A stretch of 64,000 nt of DNA, taken from positions 77,528,142 through 77,592,141 of the forward strand of contig CM049306.1 of the NCBI GenBank assembly GCA_026874595.1, in the 5' to 3' direction. The stretch comes from Sipunculus nudus. Taxonomy: Eukaryota > Annelida > Sipuncula > Golfingiida > Sipunculidae. Shown here piece by piece: positions 25,101-37,014 of this stretch. The position numbers and the translations under genes are program-made. The notes below the pieces were generated by a model that saw only the letters and a list, made by a program, of their open reading frames with translations, was not told the origin of the DNA and searched no databases. Every line of letters begins with the position of its first letter. Position 1 is the first letter of the stretch.

Positions 25101-28100
25101 ACTGTGCTCTGCTGTTAGAGGTAAGATTATCTTAACACAGTAACTTTAGTTATATTTGATTAATCTACAAATGAATGTCATGCATGTAAGAGTGTAAAAA
25201 AGAACGTCTCATTATATTTTTTATTTCGTTGAAATCGATATGGATCATTTATAAACACAATCGGTAATTAATCAGTTTTCAAATGTATCCCTTTAGCTTT
25301 GCTTGTCACTAGTTGTGGAACAGGTCGTGATGTACGGCGTCAGGATGTTTAAGTAAACGTGAATATGCGCTTGACTATGAATATGTCATGTATTATACCA
25401 TTTAACTTTCCATTATCCATATTAGTTTTGTCTATCTTTGCATCAAATTTGTAGGTGATTGCTGGATATGACGAACTGGATGGCAGACAGAACCCTCATA
25501 TCAAGAGCCAGGAGTACACAAAAATGGTAACTGATTGAATACATAAAATGCAAAAAAGAGAAAGTGTCTTGAACCACAGCTTCTAATGTCTTATCCGTAA
25601 ATACAAGACCCAGTTAAGTAGGCTTCAATACTGCACCGGTAGGCCTACTTGACGGTTCGATTGTATATGATATTTAGGAGATGTTACTCTTTACTGTCAT
25701 CTTGCTTTCATTAAAAATATACACTAACAACCAGTAAGACCAGTCGTCGTGCAGTATGTTGCCTTTGGGCAGCACGCCGTCTCCTTGGTTCACTAATCAG
25801 CACAAAAGTTTTACCACGCAGTACACATGTTACACCAGTAGGCACCTCAGTTGTATTTGACATGACACCGTTCATAACTGCTCAGTCAATGCAACCTGCT
25901 GAACAAGCGTTTATAAAGGTGGTTAAACAAAAATTAAAGGTGCCTATACTGAGAGAAATAAGTAAAGTTTTGAAAATGATGTTTTGCAACTGGGGACCTC
26001 TCGGCTTCGGCTGACAAACAACTAACAACCTTGGGTTACATGTTTTTCCTGTTTGTCATCATAGATGTGTTCACTAAAAGCTTGTTGACAAACCAGCTCA
26101 TACATCTGTTCCGTGATCAGAATTTTGCCAAACAGGAATTACCTGGAGTTCATAAATATGTACGCAGATGAAGCCAGAAATCCCATAAATTCGTTGGCGA
26201 ATAGCTGGCTTTCTCTCAATGAACAGTCACCTCTTGTGATTTACGCATAAATTGACCCCCGAACTGAAACACTTTATCCATTCACACTTCATGCCTATGT
26301 TTCGAGTTTCAGACACATGGATTATTCTTTACATAACATATACTACATATTACCCGAAATACAGACACACGGCAAATCAGTATATTTTATAATCGATAGA
26401 ACGATTCCAGAATTGCTGAGAACACATAAACGAAGAAAAAATTCTACGCAGAGGTAATCGTATTCTTAGTGAAAATATCCTTGGATACTTAAGGAGTGCA
26501 AAAGGTAACATCCAAGAACAATGTAATACAAAACACAACGTTCAGTTACCTACTATGGGTTTTTAATGCACAGTCACTTACAAAAATGTATTACCGAGTC
26601 AGGTCGTGTTCAAAGGAAGGCTCATGTAATAATAAGATTAAGTCAATGAAACGTATTTAATGATATTTAATAATGTGTTGTTTATTTTGATCATTAGTTG
26701 TATAGACAATACATGTACATCGTTTTTTTATGTATTGAGTGATGGAACTTACTAACCTACGGTTTGTTATGAATAGCTGGCCCACAATTCTGGAAGTCTA
26801 GGTGCTTCTGGGAGGCTTAACTGGTAATTTTATTTAGAGAAATATGAAGAAAATTCGTTGACTCGAACTTTCCCGAAGTTACTTTGAAGCAGGTATATAT
26901 AGAAGTCGGCCCAATCCAAGGGAGTCGAGAATAATTGTCTTTGCGACAAGACAGTTGCGAGATCTAATTTCGCACCCGACGGGAAATTATTTCAAGTTCC
27001 GCGTTAGGACGATTTTTAATCGTAAGACATAATGTAAATTTAGCCGAGGAGAGCGTTAAAAAATTTAGCGGACTTTGTATTTGTAAAGAAGAATCGTACT
27101 GAGAGACTGGCGCCAGTCTACGACGGCGGTGGCCAGTTGTCGGACGTTATTGGGATATATCTGTTTTGTTATACCCTGAACGCTGAATTACCTTTCTGGA
27201 CTTCTGCGTGAAAGTTCCCGGGTAATAAATGGCGCTGGCCTCTGCGAGTGTGGTGTAACAGTCAATTATTTGATATTGTTACAGTTTCGTTCACTCATAT
27301 CAGGGTACTTCATCAGAGCACCGATCAGTAGCTGTCCCATATGAGTTGTTTAAATTGTCACACCAGCAAGTAACTTACTGTGCAAATAAAGCCAATGATA
27401 TGCATAAAACTACGCCAGGCTTATGCTATTGTTTAGAGATAACAAAATGTGTTTTTTTTTATACGTAGCTCGTTTTCTCTCCCTTTATCTCTCCCGTTGC
27501 TGTGACATCCGTTTGGTTACAGGTGTCCAGTGATCTGACGGGGATGAAGATAGGCATCCTGACTGAGGCATTTGAAGATGCTGAGCAAGACGTGGGATCA
27601 ATGGTACGAGAGGCCGCGATGAAACTCAAGACCTGTGGTGCAACGGTTCAAGAAGTATCTGTCCCGATGCATAGGGATGGTATACCTTTTTGTACTTGTG
27701 TTTCAACTTAACAAATAATTGATTTAATAGGCATAAAGGTTATTTATTTCCCATAAGCCCAAATGTTCAAACAGTTTGCTTGAATGGACAAGTACCAATT
27801 TTCCCCAAGTGAATGAGTTCTTTTTATGAATGAATTGGATCTCGCAAAATTACTTGTTCAGAATTTTTTTTCAAATTACCAACCAATGTATATGACAATA
27901 GTCAATAGGTGCACCCATGCATAAAGAAAGGTTGTTAAACCTAAACTTCAATAACTATTTTCTTTCATTTAGCTGCTACAATATGGGGACTAGTATGCAA
28001 GGTCGGTGCGTACCAATGTATGGTGGAAAATGCTGGTAAGGTTATTTTCTTTACAGGACTTACCGGATCATATCAGTGATGTAGTTCATTTTAAGGAATA

Positions 28101-28881
28101 ATGAGTTAAATCGAGTAACTTTTGGATGTTGCACGAATTTTTGCCTTTAATCCATTAGACGTTTTGTGACATTTATTCATATGGAGCCTATTCAAGAATA
28201 ATAACGTGGGTTAGTACCTTGACATGATGGAGATTTGCAGAAAAGGGGTAAGGCTAGAAGAGCCGAGGGGTAGGCTATGGTGTGGAAACTTTTTTTTAAA
28301 TAATAGCTAGAAAGGTGAAATATTTCTAATCGTGTAATGTTTTAATTCTCAGATATTACTTCGAGACGGGAGGCACGTGCCACCTTTAAATTTGGGTCGG
28401 TCACTGAAGTCACTCGCGTTCACTTATATCAATAGGCAGGGGCAAAGGAACCCTGGGAATGGGTTATTTTTGCATAATTTAACATGATATATCTTCTTTT
28501 CTGTTTTGGTTGATTAAACACTCGCCATGTGGATATTATGTTTTCCCCCTTGGTTCTCAGGTTGGTTAGATGGTTTGATGGTTAGTTTGTTTCTCTTTTA
28601 GTTGCTTAACCGACAAAGATGTAACAGATGATAATGAAATTTTGTTGAGGAATAGGAAAATAAAGTATTGGACTTTTTAATACAAACTTGATACAGGTTT
28701 ATTCCCTGGTACATGGGGAGACGGCCCATTCATATCTATTGGGCCAGCATTTGATAAAACAAATGACCGAGTGAACAGGTGTCACTGACATCTGAAAAGT
28801 TAGGGTATGTTTATTTTCTCCATAATCTCACGGACTAATTTTTTGGATTGGAAATAAATATTGACCCAAACAATTTTATTG

Positions 28882-28933
<52 letters not shown>

Positions 28934-28935
28934 TA

Positions 28936-29005
<70 letters not shown>

Positions 29006-31067
29006 TCGGGGTTTAGTGATTCAGGTCAAATTTAGGAAACTTCTGATACCGCATTGACAGTGTAATGGGTGTTTCCCGCTATACTTCACGTGTTCATTAA
29101 AGGTGCGGCAGTGGGATTAAAGGGGTTCCAGACGACCACCTTGGTTGACAAACTGTCAAGGTCCGTCAAAACCAAGGCCAATGATATCCCCAAAACAGTA
29201 AAATTCGTCAGCTTGTTCGGCAGATACATGAAGGTAAGGGCTGCTAAAGATTTGCATAATGATACAAACATCAGTTGCTGGTTTTCTTTAATGATAAGGC
29301 TTGAATGTACAAAGTGGAGCTGTACGAGACTACATTTACCGAGACAAAACGAACAACTGCAGATTTTTGTAAGAATAATATACCTTAAAAATTTAAATAA
29401 TTTTAATGGTGTTATGCCCTCGAGTTTGAATGTGTCTTATTGTATCTTGTTCTAAGAGAAGTAGAATAGACTTTCAACCAATAACTGAATATTTCCCTCT
29501 CCTATGTAGAATTTGAACAACACCTGAAATACACATTTTGTGTTTTACCTCCACAAATATTGTTTAGGCCGGTTGCCAACCCATCCCCCAAATAAAAAAT
29601 ATAATTCAATGTAGTACATATAGCTAATGATAGCGTCAAAAAAATAATGAAACTCTTGCTCCTACTAAAACTTAGTTAGCAAGCTATCTTTTCTCTTTTT
29701 TTCCAACAGGAAAACTACAACTTTCATTTCTACATGAAAGCAAGTAATCTTATTCTCACTCTAAAGAAGGCGTATGATAAAGCCTTGGAGACGTACGACG
29801 TGTTGGTGATGCCGACGATCAAGTTCAAGGCTACCAAACTCCCCACCAAGGAACTTCCCGCAGCTGGTAAGTGTTGCTTTGATTAAAAAGTATGTATCTT
29901 CATGTTATCAGTAAGCTATATTGCTACGCTTAAGCAGACTCAGTTATATATTTGATACCTATAGAAAAGAAGATTGCGTTTCTTTATAAACCTAGGAGCT
30001 GCATACCGATATAGAACGTGCACAGATTGAACTTGATCATGGCCAAAAGCAGGTCTGGCAGTGTTAGATCATCTTAATTAAATCGACCAGAATACTGAGA
30101 GTACTGTTTTAAGATTTTACAATAAAACATAAATACAGACTTCCTAGACTTTGGTGTTACATGTATTATGCTGATCCACGAATATGCATATGCGTACTGC
30201 GTCAGAATTACACGGAATCGAATACTCGAGTATTCCTTTAAGCACAATACAAAGTTGTAATGTCTGATCGCCATAGTCTGAGCATTGACGAGTCTCTTTT
30301 GCACGTAGCCATGAAAACAGAAGCAAATGTTACAATCTAATGGACAAAGCCAATGTTTTATATCTTAGCTATAATTTCTTGCTTTTTAGTGTATTTTATG
30401 TGGACCTGCCTAGCAGCCGCCTTACAGTAATTAAATTTTCGGTCCTTACTTTATTCACCTTCTTTTCAACTGCAATTACTCAAGATAAATTTGAGTGATT
30501 GCCGTGATTCTTTTAAGGATAGGAGCCATTTAATATTAAACTCTTAGGCATGCACATTAATCCACACGCAAGTAACTTAGATTTCTTTGCGTGCGTTTTC
30601 TCAAGAACATTTAGCAATGTTTGGGTATTGTTTGCGAGGATATGCGCTGTCAAATTCCAAAACCAATAGAAAGGTTATTTGGTCAGTATTTAGCCATCAT
30701 GAGAACCTAAGCATAACAGGATGTTTCACCAAGGGCCATTTCAAGTTCCTTAAATGTTTCCTGTTGCTAGCTCCCCCTCTCCCACCGAGTGAAATGTCTA
30801 TTCATTTTGTTGATGTTTCGAGTGTAAAAGGAAATTTTTGTTTATAAGAATTATTTCTTATAACTTTCAGCATACATAGACGAATCCCTCCGAAATGACA
30901 TAAATACGTGTCCCTTTGACGGCACAGGTCACCCTGCGCTCAGTATCAATGCTGGTTTTTCTGATGGGTTACCAGTTGGTATACAACTGGTCGCTAAACA
31001 CTGGGATGAAGGCTCATTGCTGAAAGTTGGTCGAGCGGTTGAGGTAACACGTGATGCTGCATTATAA
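19109..31067 (+). CDS. Amidase-signature family hydrolase, 11 visible exons
   Basis: This is a Ser-cisSer-Lys amide hydrolase, probably soluble. Exons: 19109(or 19135)-19216, 22179-22305, 22573-22745, 23272-23411, 24920-25120, 25455-25526, 27523-27679, 27973-28035, 29103-29233, 29710-29866, 30871-31067 (stop TAA). All introns are GT-AG and phases agree throughout, giving about 500 residues, the usual family length. Exon 3 has the catalytic Lys in SVAIKDNM (codon 22637-22639). Exon 4 has AGGSSSGC (from 23379). Exon 5 has [11 protein letters not shown] with nucleophile Ser at 24968-24970, then [13 protein letters not shown] and [18 protein letters not shown]. Exon 6 gives [12 protein letters not shown]. 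The N-terminal helix [14 protein letters not shown] and the C-terminal [20 protein letters not shown] also fit. The pattern resembles bacterial and fungal general amidases more than vertebrate FAAH, and no membrane segment is seen. No in-frame start Met is seen in exon 1, so a 5' exon is missing. The natural substrate is unknown. Confidence 0.9.
19217..22178 (+). other. Amidase intron 1, repeat-filled
   Basis: A 3-kb intron. It holds a dispersed repeat at about 19370-19560 (GGACGGCGGTTATGTG, then TTTGTTTGTCTGTTTAC, then a stretch typical of repeats with AACGGATTTCGATAAAATG) and the ~310-bp tandem repeat block listed separately. No exon candidate was found in the rest. Confidence 0.6.
19930..21830 (-). 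repeat. Dispersed tandem-repeat element, ~310-bp units
   Basis: Five or more degenerate units share landmarks such as GACCTCCCT, AAGTTAGAAGATTC, GGTCCAGCGGTTAC and TTAACAAAGGACCGCATC, near 19980, 20755, 21085, 21375 and 21690. Spacings are about 295-317 bp over the last four. The right end carries a run of GACAGACAGACGGTCC-type triplets, then GAGAGTGATCTATA. The same family lies in the opposite orientation at 35960-36880 and 44555-44760, beginning there with GCAATCACTCTTTTTCCGTC. I infer a non-autonomous mobile element with internal tandem repeats. Confidence 0.75.
22746..23271 (+). other. Amidase intron 3
   Basis: AT-rich intron of 526 bp. No repeat or exon-like signal was recognised. Confidence 0.5.
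23702..24536 (-). mobile_element. Candidate solo LTR in amidase intron 4, minus strand
   Basis: Read on the minus strand the segment starts TGTTATAGATATC and ends TTCCGTAACA, so it has TG...CA ends and a 5-bp TGTTA/TAACA terminal inverted repeat. It holds a TATA-like TTATATAG (about 24145) and an AATAAA signal (about 23848), in the order expected for U3-R-U5. Flanks GGCAA (left) and GTGAA (right) match at three of five positions, so a target-site duplication is not established. There is a 9-bp hairpin CAGATCACG/CGTGATCTG at 23723-23744. No gag-pol is present. A plain intronic repeat is the alternative. Confidence 0.4.
25121..25454 (+). other. Amidase intron 5
   Basis: AT-rich intron of 334 bp with ordinary splice sites. 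Nothing else was recognised. Confidence 0.5.
25527..26764 (+). other. Amidase intron 6, left part
   Basis: No gene or named repeat was recognised. GC content is mixed and there is no long open frame. The rest of this intron holds the LTR candidate at 26765-27260. Confidence 0.45.
26765..27260 (+). mobile_element. Candidate solo LTR in amidase intron 6, plus strand
   Basis: The segment begins TGTTATGAATAGCTGG and ends GTGGTGTAACA, with TG...CA termini and TGTTA/TAACA inverted ends. A TATA-like GTATATATAGAAGTC lies at about 26892. AATAAA lies at about 27223 near the 3' end, preceded by a moderately GC-rich tract. This is the arrangement of a retrovirus-like or Gypsy-type LTR of about 500 bp. 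Flanking bases CGGTT and GTCAA do not form a target-site duplication, so the boundaries or the solo-LTR reading may be off. The start resembles the minus-strand candidate at 24536, so the two may belong to related families. Confidence 0.45.
28885..29003. repeat. Long (AT)n microsatellite in amidase intron 8
   Basis: About 120 bp of AT repeats with one AAAATATATATATG interruption. It ends 100 bp before the exon starting at 29103 and so dominates the 3' part of the intron 28036-29102. Confidence 0.97.
29234..29709 (+). other. Amidase intron 9
   Basis: AT-rich intron of 476 bp ending in a pyrimidine-rich tract TTTTCTCTTTTTTTCCAACAG. No repeat was recognised. Confidence 0.5.
29867..30870 (+). 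other. Amidase intron 10
   Basis: Intron of about 1 kb between the penultimate exon and the proximal terminal exon. No named repeat or exon was recognised. Its acceptor TATAACTTTCAG is ordinary. Confidence 0.5.
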
Positions 31068-31126
31068 CCAGGGGATCTGAACCAGGGATGACAGCTGAAT
31101 CCTTCCAAAAGAAATTACAATCATTA

Positions 31127-31132
31127 AATAAA
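31127..31132 (+). promoter_or_regulatory. Poly(A) signal candidate after proximal terminal exon
   Basis: AATAAA lies 60 bp after the TAA stop of the amidase, giving a short 3' UTR if used. Given AT-richness, chance occurrence is possible. Confidence 0.45.
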
Positions 31133-31838
31133 ACACGATAAGCGTATTTCCGTTTGAGACTGAATGCTTGAATCATGGTTAATTAACATATGGATGTATA
31201 ACTCAGACAGGAAAAAAAATTCCTCGGTGATCCTTATGACTTGAAGGAGACTTTAACTTAATAGTCCAGAGAGCTGAAAGGACCTAAAATTGCCCTAATT
31301 AAGAGGGCAATTAAATTTGCTCTCGCTGTAACACAACAAATACTAAAACCTTTAACTTGTTTACAAATATTTTTTATAATATTTTTGCCCAAGTTACGTG
31401 AAATCACGTTTTATATTGCGCATTTAATCGCAAACATAAATAGTATCGCCCAAGCAGGGCTATGGTTAAATCTGCTCACAAAGATATTGATTTTTTTTTT
31501 CAGTGCAGTGTGTGTGTGATATTGACAAAAGAGTGTTCATAGATTTTAAAATAATTTACCACCATTAGGTGCTCATCATGACATTTTAAAAAATTATATT
31601 TTAAAACCATTAGCGGATGAATTATCTCAAAGTGAACGCTTTTAGCACAGAAAACTGAACACAACTGGCCAAATAAATATTACTATGAGCTCCTGGTAAA
31701 ATCTAGTTGGAAACCCTAAATAAGGTAACTGTAACCTACTGCAGGACTATGGTCAAAATGCCTGTTTTTAGCACTCTGTAAGTCTTTCTACTAATTGTTC
31801 AAGGGTCCTTATCAAATATTTTACGCCAGATCAAAACA

Positions 31839-34372
31839 TCTATATAATTAATACGGAGTTGTTTTTTTTTCTAGACCACGGTTTACGTGCTTCCGTTCTG
31901 ATTTGACTCTCCAAATTCGGAGGCGTATCGGTGGTGTGCTCTTCTAGGACAAGTTTTTTTAATTTGCGGGATTATGCCCCATTAAGCTGATTAATTAATA
32001 ATTGCAATATTTCCCCATTAGGTGCCCCTATTTCTTTTTTGCTGCAAGGTCCTCAACGCCTGTGACGCCTTTTCGGAAGGCGCCTCGGGGATTTTCACTG
32101 CATGGCCTGTGAAGACCGTGGCCAGAGCGCATGTCCTGCCCAAAAGGCATTTCCGTGAGCAGTATAATCCCCATTGATCCCCCATATCCATTGTAACGCG
32201 TCTAAAGGAATTTTCTCTCTCAAAAGGAAGTAAAGATTTTGTTACAAAGACCACATGGCTCCGCTTTAATGCTGGGGCTTTTCAATTTGGTCAACACACG
32301 GCACTGTGCCCAGTGATGCGACCACCGTTTGGCAAATTTTTCATGGATTACAGCTATGTTGATTTTTATACATTCAAAAATATCTTTCGATGATAACCAT
32401 GGTTTCAAATGTTCGGCATAGTCATTTGTTTTAAGAAGTTTTTTTTTAAAATAAAAGGAAGCCACAAATTAATTATCATTCGGGTTGGTTAGGGGTGGGG
32501 TGTTGGCGGGGGGAGGGGGGGGGCGGTATGTCACATATTTATTAAGATCCGTTTTCTGTAGGGAAGGTAAAACTTGGAAAATATCACCAGTATATCTTTC
32601 AATTGATAACAAAACTAGAATCTGTAGTCAGGGCGTACAGACCTCCACCAGAATCTCCTTTAATATCAATCATGTGTTCACGTGTATGCGTTTCATGTAT
32701 GAACACTGTCATGCTTCAGTAGCACGAGTTCACCTTGCGAGTGGCAGAACAAATAAATACGAATGGGTGGCTTCCACACGGGGACAAAGGAATAGTCCTT
32801 TGTCATAATGGTTTATAATAAGATATATATTGTGGTGATTCTTATTACCTCAAAAATGAAATGGACTATTGATATGTCTTTACCCTAACCCTCTCAAATG
32901 TTCAGCAAAACATTTTTCGCCTGTCATGCTTTTTCAGGAGGCGACCTGTACTTTTTGATAAACCCCATTTCCATTATATCACATGTTAAGCAATTTTACT
33001 CGGTCAAAAGGAAGTAAAGATTTTAAATTCAAGCGCGAAACACATGTCCACATGAATCTTTTAATAGGGAGCACTTTTTCGTTGAGTGGACACAAAGAGC
33101 TGAGACCCTTTATACAATCACCGTTTTATAGGTATACAGGTATGTTGAATTTTATACATTCAGAAACAATGGTTATTAATAGTTCGGCCGATTTATGGGT
33201 TGTTTGAAAAAAGTTTTTTTTTCAAATGGAAGTCCTTTGGGGGTTGGGATGGGGGGAGGGGGGAGGCGGGGAATACACATTTCTTAGGGTCCTCAATCTC
33301 TTGGGGACTTTGAAAACCCCGCAAGAATCTACTAAACAGTTCATACGTGCACGTTTCATGTAAAACAGAAACGCGGATTCACCAGGCGAGTGGCAGAACA
33401 ACTGCATACGAATGGGCGGCTTCTACTCGGGGACAAAGGAATAGCCTCATATAATTATTCCTTTGTGGAATTGTGAATATGGCAGTTAAGAAAAAAATAT
33501 AATATGGTTATTCCGATTACCTCCGAAAATGTAATGGATTACGGATGCAGTTTAACTCTACCCCGCTACAAATTTTCAGCTAAAATCTGTGTATTACATT
33601 TTGCGTTAATTTGCTGAAAGACAATACAACGAACCAATGCTGAAGTGGTTTCTTTGCTAAATGCTCACATCGAAATACATAAACCTGCTTTCTTTTATCA
33701 GGGGGAGTTGTCAATTTTGCACCAGACCTGCTTATTCCATGACAATTTACAGTACTTAAACCAAACATTTAATACTGTTAGAATATATTTTTCTTGGCCT
33801 ATCTTTTTCATATTGGCAGTTATATGTGTCGTGTACAAGAGACTTCAACGACATATACATGTGTATAACAAATAACGCGTGTGTCCGTTAACATGCCTTA
33901 GACTATACCCTCAACTGGCTATATATACACTGAATAAACATCGTGTTTCACGATGTCGCCTGAGCTTCAACTAATACAAAGCATCTTTCATATAATTTCC
34001 TGGTATAATGCTTCTTTATACAATCATTATATCTACTATGTTTCCAAGCAATGAAGCTGTCAGACCTATGTTGTTTATAAAAAAAAAATTCTCACTTAAA
34101 AAATCGTACACCTTGTATATGTCTCACGTGTCCTAAATTATTGTTCGTGTGATTTCTGGAACAGAATAATTTTTCTCTCTATGTTGATATTTTGGGGGAG
34201 GGTGTTCCTGGAGAATTCTAGCAGAAGTAATCTTTACATCATACAAGTGAAACGCATGACAAAAAGTTCATGCAAAAACCTTAGGATTAAAATATGCGTC
34301 GTGTAGTTCCTATCAGCTCATTACAAAAATATGCATCAGATAGAGCCGCGGATTTTCCACGGGTACAGCTGG
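31839..34372 (+). mobile_element. Non-autonomous Helitron, copy 1
   Basis: This copy aligns over its whole length with 58964-61102. The left end is A|TCTATATAATTAATA, so it starts with TC after a host A. The right end has the stem CCGCGGA/TCCACGG (one G-T pair), then GTACAG and CTGG, followed by a host T. That is the Helitron hairpin plus CTRR terminus inserted between A and T. No Rep-helicase frame is present, so it is non-autonomous. Inside there is a degenerate duplication: landmarks AAAAGGAAGTAAAGATTTT at about 32222 and 33006, and GGGACAAAGGAATAG at about 32781 and 33429. G-rich runs lie near 32490 and 33240. It sits between the two alternative terminal exons of the amidase. Confidence 0.82.
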
Positions 34373-34509
34373 TCACTAATTGTATCCGCCAAAACAGAGT
34401 TTTGCAGATACTATGTTTTCAGTCGGACGCCGCCACCGCCGCCGCGTAGGTGTCCGGAGAAATCCTCCGTAACCGCTGGGCGGAATTTTACGAAACCCGG
34501 GATTATGTT

Positions 34510-35175
34510 CAGGTCACGATAGCTTTCTCGATTTTGTGACAGGTGGCGCCACCTACATTCACGTTTACGCTGCAGACATCCAAGCTCGTATCTCGGGAAC
34601 CGTTTGACCGATCAGGCTAAAAATTTTACACAAATGTAACCCTTGGATAGCTTTATAACATACACTAAAAATGGTGGCGCCACCTGCAACTATTTTTGCA
34701 CAGGTCCGTCTGTTTGTCTGCCATGGGATATAATCACTCATATCTCGGCAGTGGGTTGACATATCCACCTAAAATCTTGCAGGTTTATACATCCTGGACA
34801 GCTTTCTGGATTTTATGACAGGTGGCGCCACCTTCATTCTAGTTTACGCTGCAGATAACCAAGCTCATATCTCGGGAACTGTTTGACCGATTGGGCCAAA
34901 ATTTTGCATGTGTATAGATATCACATAATTCTTTATCATACACCAAACTGGAGGGGCCACCTGCAACCATTTTTGCACAGCGTCTGTCTGTTTGTCTGCC
35001 CTGGGCTAAAATCACTCATATCTCTGTCCTGGTTTGACTTATCTGCCTAAAGATTTTGCGTGTTTATACATCTTGGATTGCTTTCTCGATTTTTTTGGCA
35101 GGTGGTGCCACCTACATTTATGTGACAGCTTTCTGTATTTGTGGTAGGTGGCGCAACCTACATATACATTTCGGC
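34510..35175 (+). repeat. ~140-bp tandem repeat with palindromic GGTGGCGCCACC
   Basis: About five units share GCTTTCTCGATTTT, the 12-bp palindrome GGTGGCGCCACC, GTTTACGCTGCAGACATCC and CTCATATCTCGGGAACCG. The palindrome is intact at 34542-34553, 34673-34684 and 34821-34832 and degenerate near 34953 and 35101, giving spacings of 131-148 bp. The block begins about 140 bp after the Helitron. The related block at 37015-37870 shows that it is a dispersed family. Confidence 0.75.
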
Positions 35176-35959
35176 TGCAGACATCCATACTAAAATGCAA
35201 CACAGCTCACTCTATTTTCCCTTGCCACTCAATCCATGCCTCACTTCACCCGTTCCACTCTGATTTCGGCGGATACACGTAGTCGCTTGTCGACTACCCG
35301 TATTCTAGTTAATGCATGCGTCGCCTGTATCAAGTTTAGCTAAGCGTCATAGCGCATGGGCCACTTTTTGTGTTTGTTTGTTTTGTTTCACTCTTCCTAC
35401 AAAAGAACAAAATGTTGGTCACTGCCTGCTGCGTGTCTTAGCATTCCTTCTTTCATAAGTAGTATTTTCTCACAGTATCACGTTATAAACAGCAAAACCG
35501 CTTCAAGGTAAAGTGTTACGGCCAAGTTAATTAAAAACAGAATTCACTCAGTGAATACAGAAAAAATGTACATGTAAATTATAAATTTAGGAACGTATGA
35601 ACTAAAAATATCACTGTTTCATATAGGTTATTTAAACATTTAGCATTACAGAAGATTTTCGTTTCAGTCTTAACTAGATTACGGCCAAGGTAGATTTGCG
35701 ACCCTACAGTTAAGGCGCTTGTGGACAATTTAAACCCAGGTTACGGTGATTTGGAACACTTTTTTAATCCTAGTTCAAGGTTTGTCCTACAACCACCGAT
35801 CCTAGTGAAGTAAAGATAACATTCCCTCAGCACACAAGACCCGTGTCTACATAAATATTTCTGCTTTGCTAATTAATCAGAAGGATAATAGCGTCTTACA
35901 TCCAGTGTAGCAAAAACCCGTGTTAATATCTTTGTACTGTTAACCTCTGTACTGAAAGT
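35176..35959. other. Non-genic stretch
   Basis: AT-rich DNA between two repeat blocks. No gene, promoter or named repeat was recognised. Confidence 0.5.
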
Positions 35960-36880
35960 CATCTTAGCCATTGCAATCACTCTTTTTCCGTCGTCCGTCC
36001 ATCCGTCTGGCCGTCTGGCCGTCCGTTAACAGGGCACAAATCGTAACCGCTGGACCTGGAGTTCTTATTTGACATCCAGGGAGGTCCATGAAAAATCTCC
36101 TTTGAAACCGGAAATTAGGTCTCTGTTATCCATATTCACCGAGCTATGGGTCTCGTGATTATCCCCCAGGATACTCAAAAATTTGATACAAAAGCTTCAG
36201 TATCTAAATAACTACTGCCTTGATCACCATGATTCTTTGCATGAATATTGATCTTTGAGTGTTCCGTCAGTTCCTGCAGACTGGTGGCGTCACCTGTATT
36301 TTTCAAATGTTTACGATTTTTTTTCTCTATTTTAGATACCTTCAAAGAAGCTGTCATCTGTTAACACGGCACAAATCATAAGCACTGGACCTGAAGACTT
36401 CTAATTTTACATCAAGAGAGATCCATAAAAATTCTTTGTCGAAACATGTAATAAGTTCGCTGTTACTCATACCCTTTGAGCTAGGGGTTTCTAAGTACAA
36501 CTGAGAAACATAAATAATTTAATACAAAAGCTCAAGTATCTATATAATTGATGCATTGATCACCATGATTCTTTGCATGAATATTGGTCATGGAGTGTTC
36601 CTTCAGTTCCTGCAAACTGGTCGCGCCACTTGTAGGTTTTTCTAATTTTTACGATTTTTTTCTCTATTTTTTTATACCTTCAAAGAAGCTGTCCTCTGTT
36701 AACAGGGCACAAATCGTTACAGATGAATTTTCTAACTTGACATCAAAGGAGGTCCATTAAAAGTCTCTATGGAAATCTGAAATACGGTCTCTGTTACCCA
36801 TATCCTCCCTGCTATGGAGCTCGTAAGTACCCCCCAGAATAATTAAAAATGTGATACAAAAACTCTGGGTTAGTTTCCAA
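35960..36880 (+). repeat. ~335-bp tandem repeat element, same family as 19930-21830
   Basis: It starts TGCAATCACTCTTTTTCCGTC followed by CCGTCTGGCC-type repeats. Units carry GTTAACAGGGCACAAATCGT (about 36025, 36360, 36697), GGAGGTCCATG, CTATGG and GATCACCATGATTCTTTGCA. Spacing is about 335 bp. It is the inverse orientation of the block in amidase intron 1. Confidence 0.75.
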
Positions 36881-37014
36881 AGAACTCCTCTGAGACCCTT
36901 GGACTGATATTTCCGAAACCTTGCATATTTGTTCCTTCATCTAACAAAGACAGATGTTACCACCAGCAATCTTTCCTGTGCAGTATGAATCTGGCTGTCT
37001 TTTAGATAACAGCC

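Noticed and set aside
29069-29455. 128-codon open frame as a separate gene
   Set aside because: It is an amidase exon (29103-29233) read through into flanking intron.
32018-33875. Open frames inside Helitron copy 1
   Set aside because: They are not kept in copy 2 and show no Rep or helicase motifs.
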